64,000 bases of DNA from UKL13-2 sp038206765 (GTDB taxonomy: Bacteria > Pseudomonadota > Gammaproteobacteria > Burkholderiales > Usitatibacteraceae): positions 62,001 through 126,000 of the forward strand of contig JBBRAM010000006.1 of the NCBI GenBank assembly GCA_038206765.1, given 5' to 3'. The notes below the pieces were generated by a model. It was not told where the DNA came from and searched no databases. It saw nothing but the letters and a program-made list of their open reading frames with translations. Positions 52,706 through 61,310 of the stretch are shown here, in pieces. The translations under genes and the position numbers were made by a program. Position 1 is the stretch's first letter. Every line of letters begins with the position of its first letter.

Positions 52706-52915
52706 ATGGAATCAGAAATTCAACACCTCGAAGAGAAGCTAGCCCACTTTGTCACACTGTTTCAGCGCCTACGCGCTGAGAATAACGAACTGCGCCAATC
52801 GGTCGCTTCAAAATCGGACGAAGTTAAACGCCTCTCCGAGAAACTAGATCACGCCAAAATTAGGCTCGAAACACTGCTGGTGCAGATTCCGGAAGTGGAA
52901 GGCGAGTCATCATGA
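52706..52915 (+). CDS. ZapB-like small coiled-coil protein (TIGR02449 family)
   Basis: 69 aa, almost entirely one coiled coil: LEEKLAHFVTLFQRLRAENNELR then KSDEVKRLSEKLDHAKIRLETLL (heptad leucines). Matches the small protein found before zapA in many proteobacteria and probably joins the Z-ring apparatus; direct evidence for this family is thin. Its stop overlaps the zapA start by 4 bp. Confidence 0.85.
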   Translation: MESEIQHLEEKLAHFVTLFQRLRAENNELRQSVASKSDEVKRLSEKLDHAKIRLETLLVQIPEVEGESS

Positions 52916-53331
52916 GCCCAACATCGGAATCCATGAACGATACCAAAAGTAGCAAAGCTACCAAAGATAAAAAAGATGCGCCCGCTGTAAAAGGCATCAC
53001 CATCAACGTCATGGGCCGTGAATTCCGCGTGGCTGCAGCCGATGGCGAGGAGCGTCAATTGGTCGCATCCGTTGAGTTGCTCAACAAAAAAATGAAGGAA
53101 ATTCGCGATTCCGGAAAAGTAGTCGGCAATGAGCGTATCGCCATCATGGCGGCGCTCAACATCGCACACGATCATTTGCAGCAATCAAATGGTGCAGTCA
53201 CCAAAGGTGTCGAAAAAAGTTCAGAAAAATCACAACATATTTCCGTTGACGAAGCCTACGTCAAGCGTAAAATGCAGGAGATGGAAAGCATGATTGAGCG
53301 AGCGATTACGGATCAGGAAAAGCTTTTCTGA
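52912..53331 (+). CDS. zapA: Cell division protein ZapA
   Basis: FtsZ-binding protein that bundles protofilaments at the division site. 139 aa, with a Lys/Thr/Ser-rich N-terminus of about 28 residues ahead of the domain. ITINVMGREFRVAAADGEERQL and ELLNKKMKEIRDSGKVVGNERIAIMAALNIAHD-type block (IRDSGKVVGNERIAIMAALN) are the ZapA core; the C-terminus is helical (KRKMQEMESMIERAITDQEKL). An alternative ATG eight codons in (MNDTKSS) would shorten the tail. 6S RNA follows, as in E. coli. Confidence 0.93.
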   Translation: MSPTSESMNDTKSSKATKDKKDAPAVKGITINVMGREFRVAAADGEERQLVASVELLNKKMKEIRDSGKVVGNERIAIMAALNIAHDHLQQSNGAVTKGVEKSSEKSQHISVDEAYVKRKMQEMESMIERAITDQEKLF

Positions 53332-53717
53332 TTGCTCCTTTTAGTTTTCTGTTCACTTTCAATGCGCTTTCATTCTTAAGGCTCTTCACGGGAACCGCTA
53401 CAAACCGTCGCGAGCAGTTCAAATTGCCAATGATTAGCGGAGATGTACCAAAGTACATTGCGCAACAGAACTGACGAGTTGGACTATGCAGTAGGTTTAT
53501 AGATGTTCCATAGTCTGTTTTAGTGTTCGCTTAGGTCTACATCCTTTGGACCAATGACTTTTGTCGATGGATCCTGGCCCAAGCGGTGCTTGTGTGATCG
53601 TCCCACGCGGACGAACCTGATGGCATCCGGTCGGCATCCACCCTTGAACCTACATGTTCAAGGTGCGGCCTAAGCGAACACTAAAACAGATTCATTGTTC
53701 AATCTAACCAAAAACAT
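53332..53717. other. Intergenic region zapA / EVE gene (contains 6S RNA)
   Basis: 386 bp. Apart from 6S RNA, the first 180 bp hold its upstream region. A -10-like TATAGA lies at 53498-53503, about right for a start near 53511, with no firm -35. Confidence 0.5.
53512..53692 (+). ncRNA. ssrS: 6S RNA
   Basis: About 180 nt. The ends pair in a perfect 22-bp stem: 53514-53535 with 53669-53690. Inside, near 53637-53665, CACCCTTGAACC and GGTTCAAGG-like TGTTCAAGGTG form the hairpin that is conserved in E. coli 6S RNA (CCTTGAACC...GGTTCAAGG). Size and position behind zapA fit. 6S RNA mimics an open promoter and sequesters RNA polymerase holoenzyme in stationary phase. Confidence 0.92.
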
Positions 53718-54182
53718 ATGGCTTACTGGCTAATGAAATCGGAGCCCTCCGATGTTTCTATCGATGATCTCGCCAAGCTGCCACATCAAACCGTGCCTTG
53801 GTACGGTGTTCGCAATTATTTAGCACGCAATTTCATGCGTGACCAAATGAAAATCGGCGATGGCGTTTTGTTTTATCACTCCTCATGCCCGGAACCCGGT
53901 GTTGCCGGTCTCGCTCTGGTCGCCAGTGCAGCCTATCCCGACGAAACCCAGTTTCAGCCCAAGAGCAAATACTTCGACCAAAAAGCAACCCGCGAGACGC
54001 CGCGATGGTTTAACGTCGATGTGCAGCTAGTCAAAAAAACGCGGCTCGTTGGTTTGCCGGAATTGCGCGCGCACCCAAAACTCGAAAGTCTGCGAATTTT
54101 GCAAAAAGGCAATCGACTTTCAATTACACCAGTCACGCCCGCCGAATGGAAAATTATTTCCAAACTGGCTGAAGAAAAATAG
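53718..54182 (+). CDS. EVE domain-containing protein
   Basis: 154 aa, PUA-like fold. MAYWLMKSEPSDVSIDDL and VPWYGVRNYLARNFMRDQMKIGDGVLFYHSSC are the usual N-terminal half; GVAGLALV, FDQKATRETPRWFNVDV follow. EVE domains bind modified bases in RNA or DNA; the role of this bacterial branch is unknown. It follows 6S RNA and precedes the TSUP gene, a repeated betaproteobacterial order. Confidence 0.94.
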   Translation: MAYWLMKSEPSDVSIDDLAKLPHQTVPWYGVRNYLARNFMRDQMKIGDGVLFYHSSCPEPGVAGLALVASAAYPDETQFQPKSKYFDQKATRETPRWFNVDVQLVKKTRLVGLPELRAHPKLESLRILQKGNRLSITPVTPAEWKIISKLAEEK

Positions 54183-54246
54183 TTCTTCCGCAAATAGCCA
54201 ACCGAAACTGCACGCCGCCTTTTCTGCCAACTGAATCCAACCTCTG

Positions 54247-55116
54247 GTGCTTTTCGATCCCATCTATCTTCTGATTTATCTCGCCGTCGGCGTCTTCGTC
54301 GGTTTTTTTGCGGGATTATTGGGAATCGGCGGTGGCGCAGTGATGGTGCCAGTTCTGTCAATCATGTTCGTCAAATTTGGCTTCTCGAACGACCACGTCA
54401 TTCACATGGCGCTGGCAACCTCACTTGCAACTATTTTGCCCGGCGCGTTTGCCAGCGCAAGAGCGCATCATGCACACGGCGCGGTCAACTGGCGCGTCGT
54501 CAAGCTGATGACTCCCGGCATTTTGGTGGGCACCTTGGCCGGTACGGTGTTCGCCTATTTTTCGAGCACCACGTTTTTAAAATATTTTTTCGTGGTTTTT
54601 ATTTGCTTCCTCGCAACTCAGCTTATATTTAGCATCCAGTCCGCTACCGTCATGCGCACAGCGGCAAAGGCACCAAAAGAGGGGACCCAAGAAGCAACCC
54701 AAGTGCAACTGCCGAAGCGCACTTTGCCCGGCCAAGCAGGACTTTTATTATTCGGCGCGCTGATGGGCTTTGCCTCTAGTTTGGCCGGCATCGGCGGCGC
54801 GGTTCTAACAATTACATTTTTATCGTGGTGCAATGTGAAAATTCACGAAGCAATCGGCACCTCCTCCGCGGTCGGCTTCCCCATTGCGCTTGCCGGAACC
54901 GTCGGCTACGTTATCACCGGCATGATGGATCACAACTTGCCCCAGTGGAGCGTAGGCTATGTGTATTTGCCCGCTTTCTTCGGGATCGCCATCACCAGCT
55001 TCCTCGTCGCACCGCTCGGCGCAAAAGCCGCACACAGCCTGCCTGTTGCGGCGCTAAAGAAGGTATTTATGGTGTTCTTGATCGGGCTGGCGATTAAGAT
55101 GGTGATGTCGGTTTAG
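54247..55116 (+). CDS. TSUP family transporter (TauE/SafE type)
   Basis: Inner-membrane protein of 289 aa with about eight helices in two repeats. The repeats each begin with a Gly-rich motif: FAGLLGIGGGAVMVPVLS near the N-terminus and FASSLAGIGGAVLTITFLS in the second half. Members carry sulfite, sulfoacetate or other organic anions; substrate is unclear. GTG at 54247 gives the first helix; no ATG nearby does. Confidence 0.92.
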   Translation: MLFDPIYLLIYLAVGVFVGFFAGLLGIGGGAVMVPVLSIMFVKFGFSNDHVIHMALATSLATILPGAFASARAHHAHGAVNWRVVKLMTPGILVGTLAGTVFAYFSSTTFLKYFFVVFICFLATQLIFSIQSATVMRTAAKAPKEGTQEATQVQLPKRTLPGQAGLLLFGALMGFASSLAGIGGAVLTITFLSWCNVKIHEAIGTSSAVGFPIALAGTVGYVITGMMDHNLPQWSVGYVYLPAFFGIAITSFLVAPLGAKAAHSLPVAALKKVFMVFLIGLAIKMVMSV

Positions 55117-55272
55117 CGCTGATTTTATATCGTTACGCCGATAGCAATTTTTTAATAAAACAGTCGCCCCATGCGCTTGCCAAACTGGATGGCCACGCCT
55201 AGACTATGCCCTGTTACAAATCAGTGGCTACCGTGTCACTTTTATTCTGAAAACTTTATCAAAGGATTCAAT

Positions 55273-57291
55273 ATGTTGATGCGACATAAAATCGCACTGT
55301 TTGCGGCTTGCGTCATGGGGCTTGCACAACAACCTGTCATGGCAGCAGAAACAGCGCCGACCTACACGCCGCCGACTCTGGAGGAATACTTTAAGCCGCC
55401 GCAGCTTACTGGCATAAATATTTCAAAAAATGGCCGATATATGCTCACGACGATGCCCTTAAGAGGCCGCATGAACTTGGCAGTGGTTGACTTGGAAACG
55501 CGTCAGGCATCGGCATTAACAAGCTATACCGATTTCGACGTATTGAGTCCCATCTGGGTTGGTAACGACAAAATCTTATATGAGTTGGGCCAAGCTAATT
55601 CGCCAACTGGCCCCGGACAGTTTGATGGCGGCGGCCTGTTTGTGATAAATCGCGACGGCAAAGAATTCCGTCGTTTATCCGAAACCGTGCGCGAGTTCCG
55701 CTTGCAAAACAAATATGTATATCGTGGATTGAGTTTTTTCCGAACGATTCCTGGCACTGAAGATGAAATTATCGCCTCTGGTAATATGACTTCGGCAGAT
55801 TCAGAAGATCTGTACCGATTAAACCTCAAGACTGGCAGGTATGTTCTCATCACCCAAGGCCGCCCCGCGGATCGCACTAGCGGATGGATGATGGACAGTA
55901 AGCTGGTCCCGAGAATCGTTTCCAGCAGTATTAAAGATACGCTGACCACCGTAGTCTATTACCGCAAAGATGATAAATCGCCTTGGTATGAACTAGCGCG
56001 CTATGACGGGAACAAAGGGGGCACTTTTGTACCACTCGCCTTCGAGAGCGATGAAATCAACTTGCAAGTTGCCTCCAATCAAAACCGCGACACCATGGCT
56101 GTTTTTCACTATGATCCGATCAATAAAAAAATGGGCGAACTAATTGCTTCGCACCCCCGCTTTGATATGGGCGCTGCCGCCAATGGATCGGGCGCCCCTG
56201 GCGTTATAACTGACCCCAGAACCGATAAAATTTTAGGTTACCGCGTTGCGGCTGATAAGCCTGAAGTCGTTTGGGTTGATGAAAAATATGCCACCACCCA
56301 ACGTAACTTGGACGCAGCTTTGCCAAATAGAATTAACCGGTTTGGTCGCACCCCAGACGGCAAGCGTTTGATTGTCACCTCTTACTCTGACACCTCACCG
56401 GTTCGTTGGTATCTGCACGACGAAGCGGCTAAAACTCTTGAGCCAATTGGTAGCTCAAGGCCTTGGATGGACGGGAAATTTGTTGAACAGCGAATCATGA
56501 GTTACAAGACGCGGGATGGTCTTGAGATTCCTGGCTATTACTTTCTACCGAAGGACTATAAGCCTGGGACAAAAATTCCGACGATCGTCCACATTCACGG
56601 CGGTCCATTTGCGCGCGCGGATAGCTGGGGTAATGGATTTGGTGTGCGCGAGGGGCAATTATTCGCCTCGCGCGGCTATGCTGTGATTGTCCCCAACTTC
56701 CGCGTCACTCCCGGACTAGGCTCGAAAATCTACTACGCTGGATTTGGCACTGTCGGGCGCGAAATGTCGAACGACCATGAAGATGCCCTGAAGTGGGGTA
56801 TTGAGCAAGGGTTTGTTGACCCTAAAAAGGTATGTATATCCGGCGCAAGCTACGGTGGTTATGCTGCATTGCAGGCGCTCATCAACAACAACGACATGTG
56901 GAAATGCGCTATCGCTGGATTGGCCGTCACTGACTACAAATACCAGCTGACCTCTCGCGACGGTGATTCGGCGGGCAATACGGCTGGGGTCGACTACTGG
57001 AAATCAGTACTTGGCGATAAAGATTTAGACTCCCCGCTGATCAAGAGTATTTCACCCGTCTTCAACGCATCGAAAGTTCGTCGCCCTGTTTTCTTGTATG
57101 CAGGCGAAGATGATATTCGTGTGCCTATTTCGCAAATAAGCTCGATGGCTAAAGAGATGACGCGAGCGGGCAACCCACCGAAGGCTTTTGTAATCAAGGA
57201 AAAAGAAGGCCACGGCTACGGCAAAATGGAAAACAATATTGATCTTTACACGCAGATGTTGGCGTTTTTAAAAGATCAGTTTGGCCAGTAA
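55273..57291 (+). CDS. S9 family prolyl-oligopeptidase-type peptidase (exported)
   Basis: 672 aa. The start at ATG 55273 follows an AAAGGA ribosome site and opens a signal peptide ending at VMAAET; the 34 codons before it are non-conserved. An N-terminal beta-propeller is followed by the alpha/beta-hydrolase: VHIHGGPFARADSWG, SGASYGGYAALQ with nucleophile Ser526, GEDDIRVP with the Asp and KEGHGYGKMEN with the His. All triad members are present. Expected location periplasm. Confidence 0.94.
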   Translation: MLMRHKIALFAACVMGLAQQPVMAAETAPTYTPPTLEEYFKPPQLTGINISKNGRYMLTTMPLRGRMNLAVVDLETRQASALTSYTDFDVLSPIWVGNDKILYELGQANSPTGPGQFDGGGLFVINRDGKEFRRLSETVREFRLQNKYVYRGLSFFRTIPGTEDEIIASGNMTSADSEDLYRLNLKTGRYVLITQGRPADRTSGWMMDSKLVPRIVSSSIKDTLTTVVYYRKDDKSPWYELARYDGNKGGTFVPLAFESDEINLQVASNQNRDTMAVFHYDPINKKMGELIASHPRFDMGAAANGSGAPGVITDPRTDKILGYRVAADKPEVVWVDEKYATTQRNLDAALPNRINRFGRTPDGKRLIVTSYSDTSPVRWYLHDEAAKTLEPIGSSRPWMDGKFVEQRIMSYKTRDGLEIPGYYFLPKDYKPGTKIPTIVHIHGGPFARADSWGNGFGVREGQLFASRGYAVIVPNFRVTPGLGSKIYYAGFGTVGREMSNDHEDALKWGIEQGFVDPKKVCISGASYGGYAALQALINNNDMWKCAIAGLAVTDYKYQLTSRDGDSAGNTAGVDYWKSVLGDKDLDSPLIKSISPVFNASKVRRPVFLYAGEDDIRVPISQISSMAKEMTRAGNPPKAFVIKEKEGHGYGKMENNIDLYTQMLAFLKDQFGQ

Positions 57292-57310
57292 ATGGTTCGC
57301 AATTGAATAA

Positions 57311-57341
57311 TAAAAAACCCGCTCTTTTAGCGGGTTTTTTA
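57311..57341. terminator. Bidirectional terminator between two S9 peptidase genes
   Basis: Perfect stem TAAAAAACCCGCT / AGCGGGTTTTTTA with a 5-nt loop; A run and T run flank it so it works for both convergent genes. Confidence 0.93.
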
Positions 57342-57368
57342 TTGGCCATGTTGGGTGACTGCTCAATC

Positions 57369-59450
57369 TCACTTCAACAACACCGTCTCCATAAACTGAA
57401 TCTGCGCATAAAACAAATAATCCTGATTCGACTTCTTTGCGAACCCGTGTCCCTCGTCGTTGGCCATCAAAAACCATACTGGCACGTGTTGCTTTTTAAC
57501 TTTGTCAACAATTTGCAGCGCCTCGGTATACGGTACGCGCGGATCGTTTTTGCCTTGCACTACAAATAGCGGCTTCTTAATTTTTTCAGCGTTGGTGAGC
57601 GGTGAAATAGCCTCTAAAAATTTACGCATTTCCGGAATGCGTTCATCGCCGTATTCAACACGGCGCAGATCGCGGCGATAGCTCTCGGTGTTGGTCAGGA
57701 ACGTGACGAAGTTGGAGATGCCGACAATATCAATCGAGCCGACGATTTGATCCGCATAGTTAGTTGAAACAGCCAATGTCATATAGCCGCCATAACTGCC
57801 ACCGATGACCAACACTTTGCTGGCATCCAGATCGGGCTGTGCCTTGATCCATTCAAACAACGCGCCGATATCCTTGACGGAATCTTCGCGCTTCATGCCG
57901 TTGTCCATGGCGAGAAATGTTTTGCCAAATCCCGTCGAGCCGCGCACATTCGGGTAAATAATGGCCAAGCCCATTTCATTGACCATGAAGTTATTGCGGG
58001 CAATAAATCCGGGGCGTGCTTGGCCCTCTGGTCCGCCATGAATATTGATAATCACGGGGCGCTTGCCGGCAAATTTTTTCGCATCGGGTTGATACAAAAA
58101 TCCTGAGATCGTTAAGCCGTCGAACGATTTCCAACGCACCAATTTTGGATCAACAAAATCAAGCGGGTTTAAGCCCGGCATCGCGCCATTGGTCCAGCGC
58201 GTCATTTTTACGGTGCCTAGATTGAATGTATAAACCTCGCCAGGCGAGCGGGCAGATGCCAAATTAAATGCCAACTGCGGCGGCTCTTTGCCTGAGGGTG
58301 AGTCATTTTTTTCTTCTTTTTCCTCACTATCGCTGTCCTCATTACCGCCTGATTTCCACCGCAATCCAGAAATTTCTCCGGCTAACAATGCCGGGCGTGG
58401 CAGTTCTTTTCCAGTCGCCAAATCGAGAAAGCGCAGGACCGATGAGCCGTCTTCATTGGTGGTGAAAGCGATACGATTGGCATGGTTAGATATCGCAAAT
58501 TCATCCACGTCGTACTTCAAATCGGTGGTCAACGGCGTTTCTTTACCGGTCGTCAAATCAATCGTGACCAAACGGCTGAATTCACTATCGCGATCCGATG
58601 TGGTGTAAATGCGCTTGCCGTCGCGGGCAAAGCGGGCGCTGCCGTAAGCGACGGTCGTTTCGCCGGCTTTGGTTTCCGCAGTAATTCGGGTTTTTTTGCC
58701 GGTCGCGATATTCATCATCCACAAATGAGATTCATTGGCCGAAACATATTCCAAGTACGCAAGATTTTTGTCATCACGGCTGAAGCGAAAATTGGAAACG
58801 CGTCCGCCTTCAAACGTAGCAACCACTTTTGCGGCTTCAGGCTTCATCGGATCAAGAAGGTAAAGCTTGGTGGTGGCAACGCGTTCGGCGCCGGTCGCCT
58901 TACCGGCACGACTATTTTTATCGACGGTGACGGTGGTAAATACAATCCGATCGCCTGCCCGGTTCCATGATGGCGCAGCGGCGCGTTCACCTTCTGGTGA
59001 GATGGCGGTTACTTTTTTGCTGGCGTCGTTGCCTGCGTTATTCAAATCCAAACGGTAGATGCGGAAAACCTCGTCGCCACCGCTGGCTTTTTCAAACAAC
59101 AAATAGTCGCCCTTTTTGGGCTGGAATGTTCCCCCCGTTACCGCGTCGGGAAAATCAGTTAGCGGTTCTGGCTTGGCACCCGGCGATTTTACCAACTGCA
59201 ATTGCGCGACATTGCCCAAACGACTGCGAATAAGCACGCTGCCGTCCTTCGGATGCCATGCCACCACCGCTGAGGCCTTGAACTCGGTATAAGCCGCCAC
59301 CTTTTTAGCAAGGTCTGATGGAATTGACGGGATACCCTCGATCACCAAATTGCTGGCAGGCGTTAGGAATTCGGCGTGCGCGGCAGAAACAAGCGCCAGG
59401 GCCGTACTGAGTGCTGCAAAAGCGGCTGCTATTTTTTGAACATTTTTCAT
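57369..59450 (-). CDS. S9 family prolyl-oligopeptidase-type peptidase (exported)
   Basis: 693 aa, signal peptide ending at AHAEFL. Beta-propeller with repeated WNRAGDRIVFTT-type units, then an acidic low-complexity insertion (GNEDSDSEEKEEKNDSPSG) before the hydrolase. Catalytic domain: INIHGGPEGQARPGF, NVRGSTGFGK, IGGSYGGYMTLAV with the nucleophile Ser, GKNDPRVPYTEA with the Asp, DEGHGFAKKSN with the His. It faces another S9 peptidase; the two are different branches (about 670-690 aa, low similarity outside the motifs) so this is not a recent duplication. Confidence 0.95.
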   Translation of the reverse strand: MKNVQKIAAAFAALSTALALVSAAHAEFLTPASNLVIEGIPSIPSDLAKKVAAYTEFKASAVVAWHPKDGSVLIRSRLGNVAQLQLVKSPGAKPEPLTDFPDAVTGGTFQPKKGDYLLFEKASGGDEVFRIYRLDLNNAGNDASKKVTAISPEGERAAAPSWNRAGDRIVFTTVTVDKNSRAGKATGAERVATTKLYLLDPMKPEAAKVVATFEGGRVSNFRFSRDDKNLAYLEYVSANESHLWMMNIATGKKTRITAETKAGETTVAYGSARFARDGKRIYTTSDRDSEFSRLVTIDLTTGKETPLTTDLKYDVDEFAISNHANRIAFTTNEDGSSVLRFLDLATGKELPRPALLAGEISGLRWKSGGNEDSDSEEKEEKNDSPSGKEPPQLAFNLASARSPGEVYTFNLGTVKMTRWTNGAMPGLNPLDFVDPKLVRWKSFDGLTISGFLYQPDAKKFAGKRPVIINIHGGPEGQARPGFIARNNFMVNEMGLAIIYPNVRGSTGFGKTFLAMDNGMKREDSVKDIGALFEWIKAQPDLDASKVLVIGGSYGGYMTLAVSTNYADQIVGSIDIVGISNFVTFLTNTESYRRDLRRVEYGDERIPEMRKFLEAISPLTNAEKIKKPLFVVQGKNDPRVPYTEALQIVDKVKKQHVPVWFLMANDEGHGFAKKSNQDYLFYAQIQFMETVLLK

Positions 59451-59506
59451 CGGTTCTCCTCGTGGTTTATCAATACAAATAACACTCGATCGTTTACAAA
59501 AACTGG

Positions 59507-60379
59507 CTATCGCGCAGCACCTTGGCGTTGCCCCTTGGCTACTGGTCGCGTTGGATCACTCACCCACTCACTCCACGAGCCAGCAAAGAGTTTTGAGCCG
59601 CTAAGTCCTGCATATTCCATCGCAAACAAATTTGCACAGGCAGTCACGCCAGAGCCACATTGGTGAACAAATTGAGTGGGTGGGTTGGAAGAAAGCGCTG
59701 TAAACGCGGCCTTCAATTCATCAACTGAACGCAGCGTTAAATCTGGATTTAAATTATCTTTGAAAAAACGATTGTGTGCGCCCGGAATATGCCCTGCAAC
59801 CGGATCAATCGGTTCTACATCACCGCGATATCGCTCCGCCGCGCGGGCGTCGATTAGGGTCATGGCCGCGTCATCGTTCAATCGTGACTTCACGTCATCC
59901 GCGCTGACCAGCATGAGCGGATCCGCATTGATGTTGGCATAAGCTCGCAACGCCGCAGGCTTGGGCACCGGGACATCTCGTGACAATGCGTGGCCGTCGG
60001 CAATCCATTTTGGCAGCCCGCCGTCGAGCAACACAATATTGGTTAAACCAACCCAACGGGCCAACCACCAGAGCCGCGCTGCGTAAGGGCCGCCTGCATC
60101 ATCGTAGGCAACAATCGTTGACGTGTTGGTTACACCGTGCCGCGCCAAAAAAGCGGTAAACGCTGATTGAGATGGCAGCGGATGACGACCATTTTTGCCG
60201 TTTTTTTCGCCGGATAAATCGATATCGAGGCTGGCAAAATGTGCATTCTGGATATGGCCTTCTCGGTACACGCGCTCGCCCTTGGCCAGATCGACTAAAT
60301 CGTGGCGACAATCAAAGATCACCCAGTTCGGATCGTTGAGATGGAGCGCCAATTCAGCAGTAGAAACGAGCATGTTCAT
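59507..60379 (-). CDS. Thiosulfate/3-mercaptopyruvate sulfurtransferase (two-rhodanese)
   Basis: 290 aa, two rhodanese domains. The first has DCRHDL and VVYDDAGG-like IVAYDDAGGPYAARLWW without a Cys nucleophile, as usual. The second carries the active-site loop QCGSGVTACAN. The CGSGVTA pattern is that of 3-mercaptopyruvate sulfurtransferases (SseA). Cytoplasmic; no signal is seen. The gene stands between an S9 peptidase and a DMT transporter on the same strand. Confidence 0.92.
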   Translation of the reverse strand: MNMLVSTAELALHLNDPNWVIFDCRHDLVDLAKGERVYREGHIQNAHFASLDIDLSGEKNGKNGRHPLPSQSAFTAFLARHGVTNTSTIVAYDDAGGPYAARLWWLARWVGLTNIVLLDGGLPKWIADGHALSRDVPVPKPAALRAYANINADPLMLVSADDVKSRLNDDAAMTLIDARAAERYRGDVEPIDPVAGHIPGAHNRFFKDNLNPDLTLRSVDELKAAFTALSSNPPTQFVHQCGSGVTACANLFAMEYAGLSGSKLFAGSWSEWVSDPTRPVAKGQRQGAAR

Positions 60380-60415
60380 GACCTTGCCTTGGAGACGTAA
60401 AAAAACATTATCCCG

Positions 60416-61297
60416 CTAAACATCCTCAGTGGCGACATACGCCAGCTTTTTATCAGCACGCGAGGCAATCTGCTTTGCCATCGCGCCACTCACGACAATA
60501 ATCACCATGCCAAGCCACGCAATCGGCGGTAAAAACTCATCAAAAAAGATGATGCCCGCAAGGGCTGCAAAGATGACGGTGGAATACGCGAACGCCCCGA
60601 CAACGAGCGTATTACCACTGTGATAGGCACGCGTCATGGCGAGCTGCGCGACGGTGGCAGCAAGCCCAAGGCACAGTATTGGCGCGGCGTTCGAGAGTGT
60701 TACCGGGTGAAAACTGTGCGCCGTGAGCGCCTGAAAAATCGCTGAACCGATGCTGCCAATCACCGCGAAATAAAACACTACACGCCATTCCGGCTCACCG
60801 GCTTCGCCTAGTTTTTTAACGTTCACGTAGGCACAAGCCGCAAAAAAACCCGAAGCCAAACCAATAAAGCCAGCGTATGCCTGCTCACCTTCAAAAGTGG
60901 GGCGCAGCAGCAACGCCACGCCTACAAAACCGAGCGCAATCGCGGCGACCAGCGGTGGACGAAATTTTTCTTTCAACAAAATCGTGGAAAGAATCGTCAA
61001 AAAAATCGGCGACGTATAGTTGAGTGTGATTGCGGTCGCGAGTGGCAGCTTTGTCATCGCATAAAAATAGCCGATGAGTGAAATCGTGCCTGTTACCCCG
61101 CGCCAAATATGGCCACGCCAGTGTGGGGTGGCAACCGATTGGCGTTTGAATAATACAAACGCGCCGATCACCAAAAACGCGACGAGCGAGCGGTAAAACG
61201 AGAGTTCACTGCCGCTGAAATACGGCGCCAATAATTTGGCAAACACGCCCATGAGCGCGAACAGCGCACCGGCCACGAGCATCCATGAAGAAGTCAT
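60416..61297 (-). CDS. DMT superfamily (EamA) transporter
   Basis: 293 aa, ten hydrophobic helices in two EamA repeats: SGSELSFYRSLVAFLVIG and LPLATAITLNYTSPIFLTIL in the first, GNTLVVGAFAYSTVIFAAL and FLPPIAWLGMVIIVVSG in the second. Substrate unknown. It lies 13 bp behind the Rieske gene, so co-transcription is likely. Confidence 0.92.
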   Translation of the reverse strand: MTSSWMLVAGALFALMGVFAKLLAPYFSGSELSFYRSLVAFLVIGAFVLFKRQSVATPHWRGHIWRGVTGTISLIGYFYAMTKLPLATAITLNYTSPIFLTILSTILLKEKFRPPLVAAIALGFVGVALLLRPTFEGEQAYAGFIGLASGFFAACAYVNVKKLGEAGEPEWRVVFYFAVIGSIGSAIFQALTAHSFHPVTLSNAAPILCLGLAATVAQLAMTRAYHSGNTLVVGAFAYSTVIFAALAGIIFFDEFLPPIAWLGMVIIVVSGAMAKQIASRADKKLAYVATEDV

Positions 61298-61310
61298 GCC
61301 GGGCTACAAC

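Noticed and set aside
55273..59450. Recent tandem inversion/duplication of one S9 peptidase
   Set aside because: The two proteins differ in length and sequence except at catalytic motifs.
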